Shown piece after piece: positions 52,941-63,414 of a stretch of DNA of 64,000 nt. Location: NCBI RefSeq assembly GCF_008632125.1, contig NZ_VWRN01000053.1:496001-560000 (forward strand), in the 5' to 3' direction. Below the pieces are notes generated by a model, which saw only the letters and a list, made by a program, of their open reading frames with translations, ran no database searches and was not told the origin of the DNA. The position numbers and the translations under genes are program-made. Origin of the DNA: Cupriavidus cauae (lineage in GTDB: Bacteria; Pseudomonadota; Gammaproteobacteria; Burkholderiales; Burkholderiaceae). Every line of letters begins with the position of its first letter. Position 1 is the first letter of the stretch.

Positions 52941-54046
52941 CAGTCTAGCACCTTTGGGTCGATCCCGCCGGTCGCGCCGGCCTCGCCAGTACCGCTTGCA
53001 TCGCCGATATCGTTGATACCGCCGGGACCGCTGATACCGCTGATACCGCTGATACCGCCGGGACCGCCGGGACCGCCGGGACCACTGGGACCACTGGGAC
53101 CACTGGGACCACTGGGACCACTGGGACCACTGGGACCACTGGGACCACTGGGACCACTGGGACCACTGGGACCGCCGGGACCGCGGCGGCCGGGGCGGAA
53201 CACCGTGGTGTCGTCGTAGAAAGCGGGATCGGCATTGGCCGGCCACCAGTGCGGAATGCCGAGCACCGGCAGCGGCGCGAAGCTGCTCCGGCCCCGCAGC
53301 CGCGCCTGCGCGAGCATCCCGGCCAGCGGCCCATCCAGCGTCTGCGCCGTGGCCGGATGCGGATCGGCGAGCGAACGGGCGATCGGCCAGGCGTGCGCCG
53401 TGATTGACTTGTAGGGTGCGACCAGTTTTTCCAGCAGCGCATGGCCGAACGGCACCACCGCGCAGCGATCAGGCCACGCGTTGCGGCCGTCGATGAACAG
53501 TTCGCGCCAGCGAAATCCTCTTAGCGCCGCCTCCAGCCGCGGCTCGGCGCAGACGAACAGCACCGCGTTCTCGTCGAACAGCGTCGCCGCGTCGCGCAAC
53601 GGCCCGCGCGTGGGCTGCACGCCGTGCGCGGCGATGGCCATGGCCTGCAGCCGGTTCAGCATCGCCTTCGTGCGCGGGAAATGCAGCCAGATCAGGCCGT
53701 TGAAAAAGTCGTGCAGGTTCTCGCGCGTCGGCACCTCGCCGTGCGCGTGGATATGGGCCTCGTAGGCGCTGCCGGGCGGCAGCGTGTGCTGCGGGACGAA
53801 GCGCAGCGGCAGACCGGCGGCATTGGTCAGCCCCTGTGCGGCGGCAAAGGCATCGAGCGCCGCATGAACCGGCCGGCCCTGGCCGACCTCGGCCGCGATC
53901 GCGGCGCCCGCCCGCGCGAACGGCGCAAACCAGGGCCGGGACCAGTCGACCCGGGCCAGCCGCTGCGCCAGGTCGACGGCAGGCGTGAGGCCCTGGACAG
54001 CAGGCTCCAGGCCCTCGACGGCCCGCTCAGCGCTGGGACCGCCCAC
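52850..54046 (-). CDS. DUF3025-like protein with collagen-like tail running into rnpB
   Basis: A 398-residue protein starting at a GTG four bases after pyrC. Residues about 30-285 (VDWSRPWFAPFARAG, THE-type DFFNGLIWLHFPRTKAMLN, ENAVLFVCAEP, LPVLGIPHWWPANADPAFYDDTTVFRPGRR) look like the DUF3025 proteins that follow pyrC in Burkholderiales, whose usual end is just after FRPGRR. Here no stop occurs. The frame continues through a Gly-X-Y region with ten GPS triplets plus GPG and GIS units, then about 60 residues encoded by the rnpB promoter region and the first 90 bases of rnpB. Function of the core is unknown. Confidence 0.8.
   Translation of the reverse strand: MGGPSAERAVEGLEPAVQGLTPAVDLAQRLARVDWSRPWFAPFARAGAAIAAEVGQGRPVHAALDAFAAAQGLTNAAGLPLRFVPQHTLPPGSAYEAHIHAHGEVPTRENLHDFFNGLIWLHFPRTKAMLNRLQAMAIAAHGVQPTRGPLRDAATLFDENAVLFVCAEPRLEAALRGFRWRELFIDGRNAWPDRCAVVPFGHALLEKLVAPYKSITAHAWPIARSLADPHPATAQTLDGPLAGMLAQARLRGRSSFAPLPVLGIPHWWPANADPAFYDDTTVFRPGRRGPGGPSGPSGPSGPSGPSGPSGPSGPSGPSGPSGPGGPGGPGGISGISGISGPGGINDIGDASGTGEAGATGGIDPKVLDCGPRSRTDNRCSPGNGRGEESPDSTGQGGG
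53015..53179 (-). repeat. 9-bp tandem array encoding collagen-like G-X-Y repeats
   Basis: On the plus strand, ten perfect copies of accactggg (53081-53170), flanked by three copies of accgccggg (53054-53080), a fourth (53171-53179) and several gataccgct units (to about 53015). The array lies between the DUF3025 core and rnpB. Confidence 0.97.
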
Positions 54047-54049
54047 CGC

Positions 54050-55093
54050 TCAGGCGGCCAGCGCGGCCTTCCATTGCAGCGTCTCGCCGCCCCGCAGCGG
54101 CACCAGCTCCGTCTCGCCGTACGGCAGCGCTTCGGGCAGCTGCCACGGCTCGCGCCGCAGCGTCAGCGTGCCGGTATTGCGCGGCAGGCCGTAGAAGTCG
54201 GGCCCGTGGAAACTGGCGAAGCCTTCCAGCTTGTCGAGCGCGCCGGCGGCATCGAAGGCCTCGGCATACAACTCCATCGCATGCAGCGCGGTATAGCAGC
54301 CCGCGCAGCCGCAGGCGTGCTCCTTCAGGCCGCGCGCGTGCGGCGCACTGTCGGTGCCGAGGAAGAAGCGCGGGTTGCCCGATACCGCGGCCGCCACCAG
54401 CGCCTGGCGATGGGTCTCGCGCTTGAGCACCGGCAGGCAGTAGTAATGCGGGCGGATGCCGCCGATGAAGATCGCGTTGCGGTTGTACAGCAGGTGATGC
54501 GCAGTGATGGTCGCGCCGATCGGCCCTTCGGCCTCGCGCACGTAGTCGGCCGCGTCCTTGGTCGTGATGTGTTCGAACACGACCTTCAGCCCCGGGAAAT
54601 CGCGGCGCAGCGGCGTCATCACGCGCTCGATGAAGACCGCCTCGCGATCGAACAGGTCGATCTCGCTGTCGGTGACCTCGCCGTGCACCAGCAGCGGCAG
54701 GCCGACGCGCTGCATCGCCTCCAGCGCCGCGCTGCAGCGGCGGATGTCGGTCACGCCGGCATCGCTGTTGGTGGTCGCGCCAGCCGGATACAGCTTGACC
54801 CCATGGACGAAGCCGCTCGCCCTGGCGGCGACGATCTCGTCGGCCTGCGTGTTGTCGGTCAGGTACAGCGTCATCAGCGGCTCGAACGACAGGCCGGCCG
54901 GCAGCGCCGCCAGGATGCGGGCGCGATAGGCCTGCGCCTGCGCCACCGTGGTGACCGGCGGCTTCAGGTTCGGCATCACGATGGCGCGGGCGAACTGGCG
55001 CGCGGTATCGGGCAGCACGGCAGCGAGGGCGGCGCCGTCGCGCAGATGCAGGTGCCAGTCGTCGGGGCGGGTGATGGTCAGGGTCTGGGTCAT
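54050..55093 (-). CDS. pyrC: Dihydroorotase (class II)
   Basis: A 347-residue dihydroorotase of pyrimidine synthesis. The metal-binding DDWHLHLRD (His14, His16) opens the barrel; the carboxylated lysine is Lys100 in [22 protein letters not shown] and FEHITTKDA provide further ligands, and FLGTDSAPH the catalytic aspartate. Length matches E. coli PyrC (348). It is followed by the DUF3025 gene after three bases. Confidence 0.97.
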   Translation of the reverse strand: MTQTLTITRPDDWHLHLRDGAALAAVLPDTARQFARAIVMPNLKPPVTTVAQAQAYRARILAALPAGLSFEPLMTLYLTDNTQADEIVAARASGFVHGVKLYPAGATTNSDAGVTDIRRCSAALEAMQRVGLPLLVHGEVTDSEIDLFDREAVFIERVMTPLRRDFPGLKVVFEHITTKDAADYVREAEGPIGATITAHHLLYNRNAIFIGGIRPHYYCLPVLKRETHRQALVAAAVSGNPRFFLGTDSAPHARGLKEHACGCAGCYTALHAMELYAEAFDAAGALDKLEGFASFHGPDFYGLPRNTGTLTLRREPWQLPEALPYGETELVPLRGGETLQWKAALAA

Positions 55094-55176
55094 GACTTCG
55101 GCAAATCGAAAGCGTGGGATTGAGCGGTCGGCAGCGGTCCGCAGCGGCGGCGGCGGGCGGCGTGGACGATTGGCGA

Positions 55177-56490
55177 TTACAGGATCAGGATGGCACGGTA
55201 GTCGTTGACGTTGGTGCGGGTCGGCCCGGTCACGACCAGGTCGCCGATCGCATCGAACAGGCCCCAGGCATCGTGCGCCTCCAGCTGGCGGCGCGCCGGC
55301 ATGCCGGCCGCCTCGGCGCGGGCCAGCGTGCCCGGGTCGGCCAGCGCGCCGGCATTGTCCTCCGAGCCGTCGATGCCGTCGGTATCGGCGGCGATCGCAT
55401 GCACGTCGGCCACGCCCTCCAGTTCGATCGCCAGCGACAGCAGGAATTCGGAGCAGCGGCCGCCGCGGGCGCGTCCGGCGCCGTCCTTGGGCAGCGTCAC
55501 GGTGCATTCGCCGCCGGAGATCAGCGCCACCGGCGCGGCAAACGGCGCATTGTACGCGCGGATTTCGCGCACCAGCGCCGCGTAGACGCGCGCTACCTCG
55601 CGGGCCTCGCCCGTGACGGTATCGCCGAGGATCACCGGGGTCACGCCGTGCGCGCGGAACACCTCGGCGGCGGCCGCCAGGCTGCCGTGCGCGGTGGCGA
55701 TCATGCGGTTGTCGACGCGCGCGAACAGCGGATCGCCGGGCTTCGGCGTCTCGGCATGCTCGCCGCGCGCGCCGGCCTCGAGATAGGCCTGCACCGCGGG
55801 CGGCACGCGGGCCTCGTAGCGGCGCAGGATCGCCAGCGCATCGTCGTAGGTGCTGGGATCGGCGACGGTCGGACCCGACGCGATGGCGCTGGGATCGTCG
55901 CCGGCGACGTCCGAGACGATCAGCGTGGTCACCGGCGCGCGGCTGGCCTGGGCCAGGCGCCCACCCTGGATGCGCGACAGATGCTTGCGCACCACGTTCA
56001 TCTCGGTGATCGGCGCCCCGCAGCGCAGCAGCTCCTGCGTGGTGGCGCGCAGATCGGCCATCGACACGCCCTCGGCGGGCAGCGACAGCAGGCTGGAGCC
56101 GCCGCCGGAGACCAGCACGATCAGCCGGTCCTCGGGCCCGAGCGCCTGCACGCGGGCCAGGATTTCCGCCGCGGCGCGCTCGCCCGCCTCGTCCGGCACC
56201 GGGTGGCCGGCCTCGATGACTTTCACATGTTCGGTCGGCAGGCCATGCGCGTAGCGCGTGACGACCAGCCCTTCGAGCGCGACGCCGGCACCGGCATAGG
56301 CGCGCTCGACCGCCAGCGCCATCGACGCCGCGGCCTTGCCGGCGCCGACCACCAGCGTGCGGCCCTGGCGGCTCGGCGGCGGCAGGTACGCGTCGACGAT
56401 GCGCAGCGGATCGGCGGCCGCGACCGCCGCATCGAAGCTCGCGCGCAGCAGCGCGCGCGGGTCCATGCCCCGCTTGGTGGTCTCGCTCAC
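55177..56490 (-). CDS. ttuD: Glycerate kinase (MOFRL family, TtuD-like)
   Basis: A 437-residue glycerate 2-kinase of the GckA/TtuD type. The N-terminal domain has [18 protein letters not shown] and [17 protein letters not shown], then [20 protein letters not shown]. The C-terminal MOFRL domain reads [33 protein letters not shown] and [16 protein letters not shown]. The GTG at 56490 overlaps the ttuC stop (GTGA) with GGAAG upstream, so it is preferred over the ATG eight codons later. It would phosphorylate D-glycerate produced by tartrate dehydrogenase. Confidence 0.93.
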   Translation of the reverse strand: MSETTKRGMDPRALLRASFDAAVAAADPLRIVDAYLPPPSRQGRTLVVGAGKAAASMALAVERAYAGAGVALEGLVVTRYAHGLPTEHVKVIEAGHPVPDEAGERAAAEILARVQALGPEDRLIVLVSGGGSSLLSLPAEGVSMADLRATTQELLRCGAPITEMNVVRKHLSRIQGGRLAQASRAPVTTLIVSDVAGDDPSAIASGPTVADPSTYDDALAILRRYEARVPPAVQAYLEAGARGEHAETPKPGDPLFARVDNRMIATAHGSLAAAAEVFRAHGVTPVILGDTVTGEAREVARVYAALVREIRAYNAPFAAPVALISGGECTVTLPKDGAGRARGGRCSEFLLSLAIELEGVADVHAIAADTDGIDGSEDNAGALADPGTLARAEAAGMPARRQLEAHDAWGLFDAIGDLVVTGPTRTNVNDYRAILIL

Positions 56491-57560
56491 AGCGCTTCCG
56501 CGATCGCGCGGCCGAGGTCGGCGGTGCCGGCGTTGCCGCCGATATCGCGCGTCAGCGGCGCGTGCGCGGGCCCGGCGGCCAGCACCGATTCGATCGCGCC
56601 CAGCACCGCCGCGCCGGCATCCGCATGGCCCAGGTGTTCGAGCATCATCGCCCCGCACCAGATCTGACCGATCGGATTGGCGATGCCGCGGCCGGCAATA
56701 TCGGGCGCGGAGCCGTGCACCGGCTCGAACAGGCTGGGATAGGTTCGCTCCGGATTGATATTGGCCGACGGCGCGACGCCGATGGTGCCGGTACACGCGG
56801 GGCCAAGGTCCGACAGGATGTCGCCGAACAGGTTGCTGGCCACCACCACGTCGAACCAGTCCGGATGCAGCACGAAGTTCGCGGTCAGGATGTCGATGTG
56901 GTACTTGTCGACCTTCAGGTCCGGATAGTTCGCCGCCATCGCCTCGACCCGCTCGTCCCAGTAGGGCATCGTGATCGAGATGCCGTTGGACTTGGTGGCC
57001 GAGGTCAGATGCTTCTTCGGACGCTTGCTGGCCAGCTCGAAGGCGAACTTCAGGATGCGGTCGACGCCGATCCGGCTCATCACCGTTTCCTGGATCACGA
57101 CCTCGCGCTCGGTGCCCGGGAACATGCGGCCGCCGATGCTGGAATACTCGCCCTCGGTGTTCTCGCGCACCACGTAGAAATCGATGTCGCCGGGCTTGCG
57201 GTCGGCCAGCGGGCTGCGGATGCCGGGCATCAGCCGGACCGGGCGCAGGTTCACGTACTGGTCGAAGGCCCGGCGGAACTGCAGCAGCGAGCCCCACAGC
57301 GACACATGGTCGGGTACCGTGGCCGGCCAGCCCACCGCGCCGAAATAGATCGCGTCATAGCGCGACAGCGTATCGAACCAGTCGTCCGGCAGCATCTTGC
57401 CGTGGCGGGCGTAGTAGTCGCAGCTGGAAAAATCGAAATGGTCCCACTGCAGGTCGATGCCGAAGCGGCGCGCGGCGGCGTCCATCACGCGGACGCCTTC
57501 GGGCATCACTTCGGTGCCGATCCCGTCTCCGGGGATCACGGCAATCTTGTATTGGCTCAT
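56487..57560 (-). CDS. ttuC: Tartrate dehydrogenase/decarboxylase
   Basis: A 357-residue member of the isopropylmalate/isocitrate dehydrogenase family. [24 protein letters not shown] opens the protein, then [18 protein letters not shown], the substrate motif [22 protein letters not shown], and the Mg2+-binding [15 protein letters not shown], with [15 protein letters not shown] near the end. These fit NAD-dependent tartrate dehydrogenase, which can oxidise or decarboxylate tartrate to D-glycerate, rather than LeuB. Coupling to glycerate kinase supports this. Confidence 0.92.
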   Translation of the reverse strand: MSQYKIAVIPGDGIGTEVMPEGVRVMDAAARRFGIDLQWDHFDFSSCDYYARHGKMLPDDWFDTLSRYDAIYFGAVGWPATVPDHVSLWGSLLQFRRAFDQYVNLRPVRLMPGIRSPLADRKPGDIDFYVVRENTEGEYSSIGGRMFPGTEREVVIQETVMSRIGVDRILKFAFELASKRPKKHLTSATKSNGISITMPYWDERVEAMAANYPDLKVDKYHIDILTANFVLHPDWFDVVVASNLFGDILSDLGPACTGTIGVAPSANINPERTYPSLFEPVHGSAPDIAGRGIANPIGQIWCGAMMLEHLGHADAGAAVLGAIESVLAAGPAHAPLTRDIGGNAGTADLGRAIAEAL

Positions 57561-57580
57561 GGCGGAGGGCTCGATGTGGA

Positions 57581-57664
57581 GGCTGGTTGAGGCTGGTTGA
57601 GGCTGGTTGAAGCTCGTTGCAGCGAAGTAGCGGCTGGTGGAAGCTAATAGCGGCTGGTGGAAGC
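57581..57664. repeat. Direct repeats upstream of ttuC
   Basis: Three perfect ggctggttga 10-mers (57581-57610) and two copies of a tagcggctggtggaagc 17-mer (57628-57664). The ttuC promoter is not recognisable in this 255-base gap. Confidence 0.9.
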
Positions 57665-57815
57665 GGATCGCCGGGCGATTCGGCCGCCTCGGGCTGCCAC
57701 GCCAGCGCACCGCGCCGGCGGCCGCGGCCGTGCTTGGCAGAACGCCCGGCCCGGCGGGATAATGTCGCAATTCTATTGCAATCGGCCGGCCCTCACGCCG
57801 TCCCGGTCCCACGCC

Positions 57816-58646
57816 ATGTGCCAGCTGCTCGGCATGAACTGCGCCACGCCGACCGACGTGACGTTCTCCTTCACCGGCTTCGCCGCGCGCGGCGGCGTCA
57901 CGGATCATCATGCCGACGGCTTTGGCGTGGCCTTCTTCGAGGACAAGGCCTGCCGCCTGTTCATCGACAACCAGTCGGCGGGCACCTCGCCGGTGGCCGA
58001 ACTGATCAAGAACTACCCGATCAAGTCGAAGAACGTCATCTCCCATATCCGCAAGGCCACGCAGGGCACGGTGCGGCTGGAGAACTGCCATCCGTTCATG
58101 CGCGAGCTGTGGGGCCGCCACTGGATCTTCGCCCACAACGGCGACCTGAAGGGCTTCGCGCCGTTCCTGTCTGGGGTCTATCAGCCGGTCGGCGACACCG
58201 ACAGCGAGCTGGCGTTTTGCGCGCTGATGCAGGGCCTGCGCAAGCGTTTCCCCGGCTCGCAGCCGCCGCTGAACGAGCTGTGCCACGCGCTGGCCGACAT
58301 CACGCGCGAGATCACGCTGTACGGTGTCTTCAACTATCTGCTGAGCAATGGGCAGGCGCTGTTCGCGCACTGTTCGACGCGGCTGTATTACCTGGTGCGC
58401 CAATGGCCGTTCTCGACCGCGCATCTGATCGATGCGGACCTGTCGATCGACTTCGCCCAGGTGACCACGCCGGAAGACCGCGTGGCGGTGATCGCCACCG
58501 CGCCGCTGACCGACGATGAAGTGTGGACGCCGTTCGCGCCGGGGGAATTGATGATGTTCGAGGCCGGCCAGCCGACGATGACGCTGACGGTGCCGATTCC
58601 GCCCGAGGTGCAGGCGCGCAACGCGGCCAATTCGGCCTGTACTTGA
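57816..58646 (+). CDS. Class II glutamine amidotransferase (YafJ-like)
   Basis: A 276-residue N-terminal-nucleophile amidotransferase. Cys2 (MCQLLGMN) would become the nucleophile after removal of Met1. HADGFGVAFFED, SHIRKATQGTVRLENCHPF and FAHNGDLKGFAPF form the glutaminase site, and GDTDSELAFCALM follows. It is a stand-alone domain with no attached synthetase, like YafJ/DUG3 homologues; the ammonia acceptor is unknown. The start at 57816 is fixed by the need for Cys2. Confidence 0.93.
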   Translation: MCQLLGMNCATPTDVTFSFTGFAARGGVTDHHADGFGVAFFEDKACRLFIDNQSAGTSPVAELIKNYPIKSKNVISHIRKATQGTVRLENCHPFMRELWGRHWIFAHNGDLKGFAPFLSGVYQPVGDTDSELAFCALMQGLRKRFPGSQPPLNELCHALADITREITLYGVFNYLLSNGQALFAHCSTRLYYLVRQWPFSTAHLIDADLSIDFAQVTTPEDRVAVIATAPLTDDEVWTPFAPGELMMFEAGQPTMTLTVPIPPEVQARNAANSACT

Positions 58647-58658
58647 GGGGGGGTGACG

Positions 58659-58684
58659 CCCCTCTCCCGCAGGCGGGAGAGGGG
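58659..58684. repeat. CCTCTCCC/GGGAGAGG hairpin element, third copy
   Basis: A perfect 12-bp stem CCCCTCTCCCGC/GCGGGAGAGGGG with an AG loop, between convergent genes. It matches the pair at 13008-13120 and may terminate both transcripts. Confidence 0.85.
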
Positions 58685-58707
58685 CCGGGGGAGAGGGAGC
58701 CCTCTGC

Positions 58708-59442
58708 TCAGTGCTGCAGGATCTTCGACAGGAACTGGCGGGCCCGCTCCGAACGCGCCTCGATATTGCCGAAGAACTCCTCCTTCGGCGTGTCCTCGAC
58801 GATGCGGCCCTGGTCCATGAAGATCACGCGGTTCGCCACCTTGCGGGCAAAGCCCATCTCGTGGGTCACGCACATCATCGTCATGCCCTCGTGGGCCAGC
58901 TGCACCATCACGTCCAGCACTTCATTGACCATCTCGGGGTCCAGCGCCGAGGTCGGCTCGTCGAACAGCATGCAGATCGGATCCATCGACAGTGCGCGCG
59001 CGATCGCCACGCGCTGCTGCTGGCCGCCCGACAGCTGACCCGGAAACTTGTTGGCCTGGTTCTTCAGGCCCACGCGCTCCAGGTACTTCATGCCCTTGGC
59101 CATCGCCTCGTCGCGCGAGCGGCCCAGCACCTTGATCTGCGCGATCGTCAGGTTCTCGGTGATCGACAGGTGCGGAAACAGCTCGAAGTTCTGGAACACC
59201 ATGCCGACGCGCGAACGCAGCTTCGGCAGATCGGTCTTCGGTCCGCCAACGGGGGTGCCGTCGACGAAGATCTCGCCCTTCTGGAAGGGCTCGAGCGCAT
59301 TGACGGTCTTGATCAGCGTGGACTTGCCCGAACCGGACGGGCCGCACACCACCACCACTTCGCCCTTGGCCACGCGGGTGGTGCAATCGGTCAGCACCTG
59401 GAAGGAGCCGTACCACTTGGAAACGTTATTGATTTCGATCAT
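58708..59442 (-). CDS. gltL: Glutamate/aspartate ABC transporter ATPase
   Basis: A 244-residue polar amino-acid importer ATPase. Walker A is GPSGSGKST (34-42), the signature is [15 protein letters not shown], Walker B is [14 protein letters not shown] and the switch is CVTHEMGF. It closely follows the GlnQ/GltL pattern. Its ATG overlaps the gltK stop by four bases. It is the last gene of the gltIJKL operon and ends near the hairpin repeat. Confidence 0.95.
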   Translation of the reverse strand: MIEINNVSKWYGSFQVLTDCTTRVAKGEVVVVCGPSGSGKSTLIKTVNALEPFQKGEIFVDGTPVGGPKTDLPKLRSRVGMVFQNFELFPHLSITENLTIAQIKVLGRSRDEAMAKGMKYLERVGLKNQANKFPGQLSGGQQQRVAIARALSMDPICMLFDEPTSALDPEMVNEVLDVMVQLAHEGMTMMCVTHEMGFARKVANRVIFMDQGRIVEDTPKEEFFGNIEARSERARQFLSKILQH

Positions 59443-60122
59443 ACAGCCACCTTTTTCTGGTATCGCTTGACCAGCAACGATGCGGAAAAACAGATCACGA
59501 AATAGACCAGACCCGCGAACAGCAGCATCTCGACGATGCGGCCATCGCGTTCGCCGATGCCATACGCCTGCCCGAAGAAATCGGCCAGCGCGCTGACGTA
59601 GACCAGCGAGGTATCCTGGAACAGGATGATGCCCTGCGTCAGCAGCAGCGGCACCATGTTGCGGAACGCCTGCGGCAGCACCACCAGCCGCATGGTCTGC
59701 CCATAGGTCATGCCGAGCGCCTGCGCCGCGTACATCTGCCCGCGCGACACGCTCTGGATGCCGGCACGGATGATCTCCGAGTAATAGGCCGCCTCGAACA
59801 GCGCGAACGCGACCAGCGCGGACGTCATGCGCAGATCGGTCGCGGGCGACAGATTGAAGATGCCCTGCAGCACCTGCGGAATGATCAGGAAGAACCAGAG
59901 CAGCACCATCACCAGCGGTATCGAGCGGAACACGGTGACGTAGCCCTGCGCAAACCAGTTCAGCGGCTTGACCGAGGACAGGCGCATCATCGCCAGGATG
60001 GTGCCCCAGACGATGCCGACCACCACCGCGGTGGCGGTGATCTTGAGCGACACCATCATGCCCTCGCCGAGCACGTGCAGCGTATCGGCGTTGATCGAGG
60101 TGAAATCGAATGAATAAGCCAT
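59439..60122 (-). CDS. gltK: Glutamate/aspartate ABC transporter permease GltK
   Basis: A 227-residue HisMQ-type permease with about five helices. [26 protein letters not shown] is the usual start of the transport domain, and the cytoplasmic coupling [37 protein letters not shown] loop is clear. It forms the membrane pore with GltJ. The spacing is 10 bases from gltJ and a four-base overlap with gltL. Confidence 0.94.
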   Translation of the reverse strand: MAYSFDFTSINADTLHVLGEGMMVSLKITATAVVVGIVWGTILAMMRLSSVKPLNWFAQGYVTVFRSIPLVMVLLWFFLIIPQVLQGIFNLSPATDLRMTSALVAFALFEAAYYSEIIRAGIQSVSRGQMYAAQALGMTYGQTMRLVVLPQAFRNMVPLLLTQGIILFQDTSLVYVSALADFFGQAYGIGERDGRIVEMLLFAGLVYFVICFSASLLVKRYQKKVAV

Positions 60123-60132
60123 CGCGTTCCCC

Positions 60133-60861
60133 TTACTTGCTGCCGATGAAGCCCGGCACGCGCGTGCGCTTTTCCACCCAGCGCATTCCCAGCATGACGA
60201 CGATATTGATCAGCGCGTACATCAGCGTGACCGCGATGAAGGACTCGTACGGCCGCGCCGTGTAGTCGACCAGCTGGCGCCCCTGCGCCGCCAGTTCCAG
60301 CAGGCCGATCGTCGACGCCACCGCCGAGTTCTTGAAGATGTTCAGGAATTCGGAGGTCAGCGGCGGCACGATGACGCGGAACGACATCGGCAGCAGCACG
60401 TAGCGATAGGTCTGCGGCAGCGTGAAGCCCATCGCCAGGCCGGCGTTGCGCTGTCCCGGCGGCAGCGAGTTGATGCCCGAGCGCACCTGTTCGCAGATCC
60501 GCGCGGCGGTAAAGGTGCCGAGGCAGAACATCGCGGCCAGGAATTGCTGGGTGAACGGATTCATCTGCTTGATCGATTCGCCGAACGGCAGCAATTCGGG
60601 AACGACGAAATACCAGATGAACAGCTGCACCAGCAGCGGAATATTGCGGAAGATTTCGACGTAGGTGGCCGCGATACCCGACAGGAATTTATTCGGAACC
60701 GTGCGCAATACGCCGAGAATCGAGCCGATGATCAGGGCGATTACCCACGAAGTCAGGCCGAGCGCGATGGTGACCTTCAGACCGGAAATCATCCAGTCGA
60801 GATAGGTCTCGTTCATCGCGGCTTCTTCGAGGAAAACACCCCAATGCCAGTTGTAATTCAT
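60133..60861 (-). CDS. gltJ: Glutamate/aspartate ABC transporter permease GltJ
   Basis: A 242-residue HisMQ-type permease. It begins [13 protein letters not shown], as GltJ proteins do, then a [24 protein letters not shown] helix and [24 protein letters not shown]. The coupling loop is [26 protein letters not shown]. It pairs with GltK. It follows gltI after about 75 bases. Confidence 0.95.
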   Translation of the reverse strand: MNYNWHWGVFLEEAAMNETYLDWMISGLKVTIALGLTSWVIALIIGSILGVLRTVPNKFLSGIAATYVEIFRNIPLLVQLFIWYFVVPELLPFGESIKQMNPFTQQFLAAMFCLGTFTAARICEQVRSGINSLPPGQRNAGLAMGFTLPQTYRYVLLPMSFRVIVPPLTSEFLNIFKNSAVASTIGLLELAAQGRQLVDYTARPYESFIAVTLMYALINIVVMLGMRWVEKRTRVPGFIGSK

Positions 60862-60937
60862 GATGCGTCCTCAAAAAGAAACGGAAGGACATGCCTTCGC
60901 GCACGCCTTCCGTTTCACACGCGTGACTGGAGCCGAA

Positions 60938-61837
60938 TCAGTCGAGCGCCTTGTCGTTCGGGTTCTTGATGAGTGCCTTCATGTCGTCGGACATCGGGAA
61001 GTCCAGGTTCAGGCCCTTCGGCGGCACCGGCTGGGTGAACCACTTGGCGTAGAGGTTGTTGATCTCGCCGCTCTTCATCAGATTGGCGATCACCGTGTCG
61101 GCGACCTTCTTGAACGGGGCATCGTCCTTGCGCAGCATGCAGCCGTACGATTCGCGCGACTGCGGCTTGCCGGTGACGACCCAGTCGGCCGGGTTGCGGG
61201 CCTTGGCGCGCTCGCCGTACAGCAGCGCGTCGTCCATCATGAAGGCGGCGGCGCGGCCCGACTCCAGCGTCAGGAACGACTGGCCGTGGTCCTTGGTGCT
61301 GATGATGTTCATGCCCAGCTTCTGCTGGTCGTTCATCGTGCGCAGCAGGCGCTCGGACGTGGTGCCGGCGGTGGTGACGACGTTCTTGCCCTTCAGGTCG
61401 GCCCAGTCCTTGATCCCGCTGTCCTTCTTGGTCATGAAGCGGGTGCCGATGATGAAGATGGTATTGCTGAAGGCAACCTGCTTCTGGCGGTCGAGGTTAT
61501 TGGTGGTCGAGCCGCACTCGATATCGATGGTGCCGTTCTGCAGCAGCGAAATGCGGTTCTGCGAGGTGATCGGAATTTCCTTGACCTGCAGGTTCGGCAG
61601 CTTCAGCTGGTCCTTGATCGCCTCGACGATCTTGACGTTGATGTCATAGGAATAGCCGACCGTGCGGACGCCGCCGAGGTTATAGCTGAAGGGAATCGAC
61701 GATTCCCGCACGCCCAGCGTAATGACACCCGTGTCTTTGATCTTCTTCAGCGTGCCGGTCAATTGCTCGGCCGCTTGTGCGGTACCGCACAGCACGCCTG
61801 CCGCAATCATCAGCGCAGCCAGTTTGGCAACCTTCAT
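60938..61837 (-). CDS. gltI: Glutamate/aspartate periplasmic binding protein
   Basis: A 299-residue solute-binding protein. The signal peptide MKVAKLAALMIAAGVLCGTAQA is cleaved near residue 22-23. The mature part has TLKKIKDTGVITLGVRESSIPFSY, GYSYDINVKIVEAIK, and the amino-acid-binding SLLQNGTIDIECGSTTN, with AGTTSERLLRTMNDQ. The start at 61837 has AAGGAG five bases upstream. It feeds glutamate or aspartate to GltJKL. It is preceded on the same strand by gdhA and its terminator. Confidence 0.96.
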   Translation of the reverse strand: MKVAKLAALMIAAGVLCGTAQAAEQLTGTLKKIKDTGVITLGVRESSIPFSYNLGGVRTVGYSYDINVKIVEAIKDQLKLPNLQVKEIPITSQNRISLLQNGTIDIECGSTTNNLDRQKQVAFSNTIFIIGTRFMTKKDSGIKDWADLKGKNVVTTAGTTSERLLRTMNDQQKLGMNIISTKDHGQSFLTLESGRAAAFMMDDALLYGERAKARNPADWVVTGKPQSRESYGCMLRKDDAPFKKVADTVIANLMKSGEINNLYAKWFTQPVPPKGLNLDFPMSDDMKALIKNPNDKALD

Positions 61838-61985
61838 AACATCTCCTTGACCATGAGAGAAAGGCGGGACTCTAACAAGAAACGTGCCGCCGACGAAATA
61901 GTATTGCGCAAGCCGACGCTGCAATACAACGGGTATTTCCCTAGCCGCCGCTGTCCGGCAATCGGCTGCGCCACGCGGCTGTAAT

Positions 61986-62019
61986 AAAAAAAGCGGCAGC
62001 CGGAATCTCCGGCTGCCGC
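61986..62019 (-). terminator. Intrinsic terminator after gdhA
   Basis: Minus-strand stem GCGGCAGCCGG/CCGGCTGCCGC (61993-62003, 62009-62019) followed by seven T (61986-61992). It separates gdhA from gltIJKL. Confidence 0.92.
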
Positions 62020-62109
62020 CTCGCTTGTCGTCCGGACCCCGCCTTGGTGCATCGCAGCATGGCGCATGCCCCGGCGCGGGTCCGATTGCCCCGATTTCGC
62101 GCTGGGCGA

Positions 62110-63414
62110 TCAGGGATACAGGCCGCGCATTTCGCGCGCCTGCAGGATACGGGTACAGGCAATGATGAACGCCGCGGTCCGCAGCGTGACCTTGTTCTCC
62201 TGCGCGACCTGCCAGATGGAGCGGAACGCCTCTTGCATGATCCGTACCAGCCGTTGGTTGATTTCCTCTTCGGTCCAGAAGAAGCTGGAGAAGTCCTGCA
62301 CCCATTCGAAGTACGACACCGTGACGCCGCCGGCGTTGGCGATCACGTCCGGCGCCACCAGGATATTGCGCTCGCGCAGGATATCGTCGGCCTCGGGCGT
62401 GGTCGGGCCGTTGGCGCCCTCGATGACCATGCGGGTCTTGATGTGGGGCGCGTTGGCGGCGGTGATCTGGCCTTCCAGCGCGGCCGGGATCAGGATCTCG
62501 CTCTCGGTCTGCCAGAACTGCTCGGCGCTGATGGTCTCGGCGCGGAAGCCGTCGATGGTGCCGTTGTGCGCGACGTGTTCGATCAGCGCCGGCACGTCCA
62601 GGCCGGCCGGGTCGAACAGCGCGGTCTTGTGGTCCTGCACCGCGATGACCTTGGCGCCGGCCTCGTGGAACAGCTTGGCGGCGACGCTGCCGACATTGCC
62701 GAAGCCCTGCACGACGATGCGCGCGCCCTTGATTTCCAAGCCCAGGTTGCGCGCGGCCTCGGCGCCCACGACGAACACGCCGCGACCGGTCGCCTCGCGG
62801 CGGCCCAGCGAGCCGCCCAGCGAGATCGGCTTGCCGGTGACCACGCCGGTCGACGTGCTGCCCTCGTTCATCGAATAGGTGTCCATCATCCACGCCATCA
62901 CCTGTTCGTTGGTGTTGACGTCCGGGGCCGGGATGTCCTTGTTCGGCCCGATGATGATGTTGATCTCGCTGGTATAGCGGCGCGTCACGCGTTCGAGCTC
63001 GGCGCGCGACAGCTTGCGCGGGTCGACGCGGATACCGCCCTTGGCGCCGCCGTACGGCACGTTGACGGCGGCGTTCTTGATCGACATCCAGGCCGACAGC
63101 GCCATCACCTCGGACAGGGTCACGTCCTGGTGGAAGCGCACGCCGCCCTTGCCCGGGCCGCGCGAGGTGTTGTGCTGGACGCGATAGCCCTCGAAGTGGG
63201 CGATGGTGCCGTCATCCATCTCGATCGGCACGTCGACCACCAGCGCGCGCTTGGGGCGCTTGAGCGTTTCGACCCAGCGGGCCAGCGAGCCCAGGTAGGG
63301 AGTCACGCGGTCGACCTGTTGCAGGTAGATGCCCCAGGGGCCGAGGTTGTCGGCGTTCAGATAGGAGGGGACGGAATGCGCGGAAGCGGTGATGATCGGC
63401 GAATCGGAAGACAT
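62110..63414 (-). CDS. gdhA: Glutamate dehydrogenase
   Basis: A 434-residue Glu/Leu/Phe/Val-family dehydrogenase. The active-site lysines are in [15 protein letters not shown] (81-95) and VPYGGAKGG (119-127), and the Rossmann glycine motif is [28 protein letters not shown] and [14 protein letters not shown] follow. Length near 430 is typical of the NAD-type, catabolic enzyme. It interconverts glutamate and 2-oxoglutarate, complementing the glutamate importer downstream. The start at 63414 gives the usual N-terminus. Confidence 0.96.
   Translation of the reverse strand: MSSDSPIITASAHSVPSYLNADNLGPWGIYLQQVDRVTPYLGSLARWVETLKRPKRALVVDVPIEMDDGTIAHFEGYRVQHNTSRGPGKGGVRFHQDVTLSEVMALSAWMSIKNAAVNVPYGGAKGGIRVDPRKLSRAELERVTRRYTSEINIIIGPNKDIPAPDVNTNEQVMAWMMDTYSMNEGSTSTGVVTGKPISLGGSLGRREATGRGVFVVGAEAARNLGLEIKGARIVVQGFGNVGSVAAKLFHEAGAKVIAVQDHKTALFDPAGLDVPALIEHVAHNGTIDGFRAETISAEQFWQTESEILIPAALEGQITAANAPHIKTRMVIEGANGPTTPEADDILRERNILVAPDVIANAGGVTVSYFEWVQDFSSFFWTEEEINQRLVRIMQEAFRSIWQVAQENKVTLRTAAFIIACTRILQAREMRGLYP

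Noticed and set aside
53015-53179. CRISPR array
   Set aside because: The 9-base units are contiguous with no spacers, and no cas genes are present.
60938-62893. Fusion of gltI with an upstream domain
   Set aside because: The upstream in-frame part is antisense to gdhA and is separated by a terminator; the signal peptide begins at 61837.
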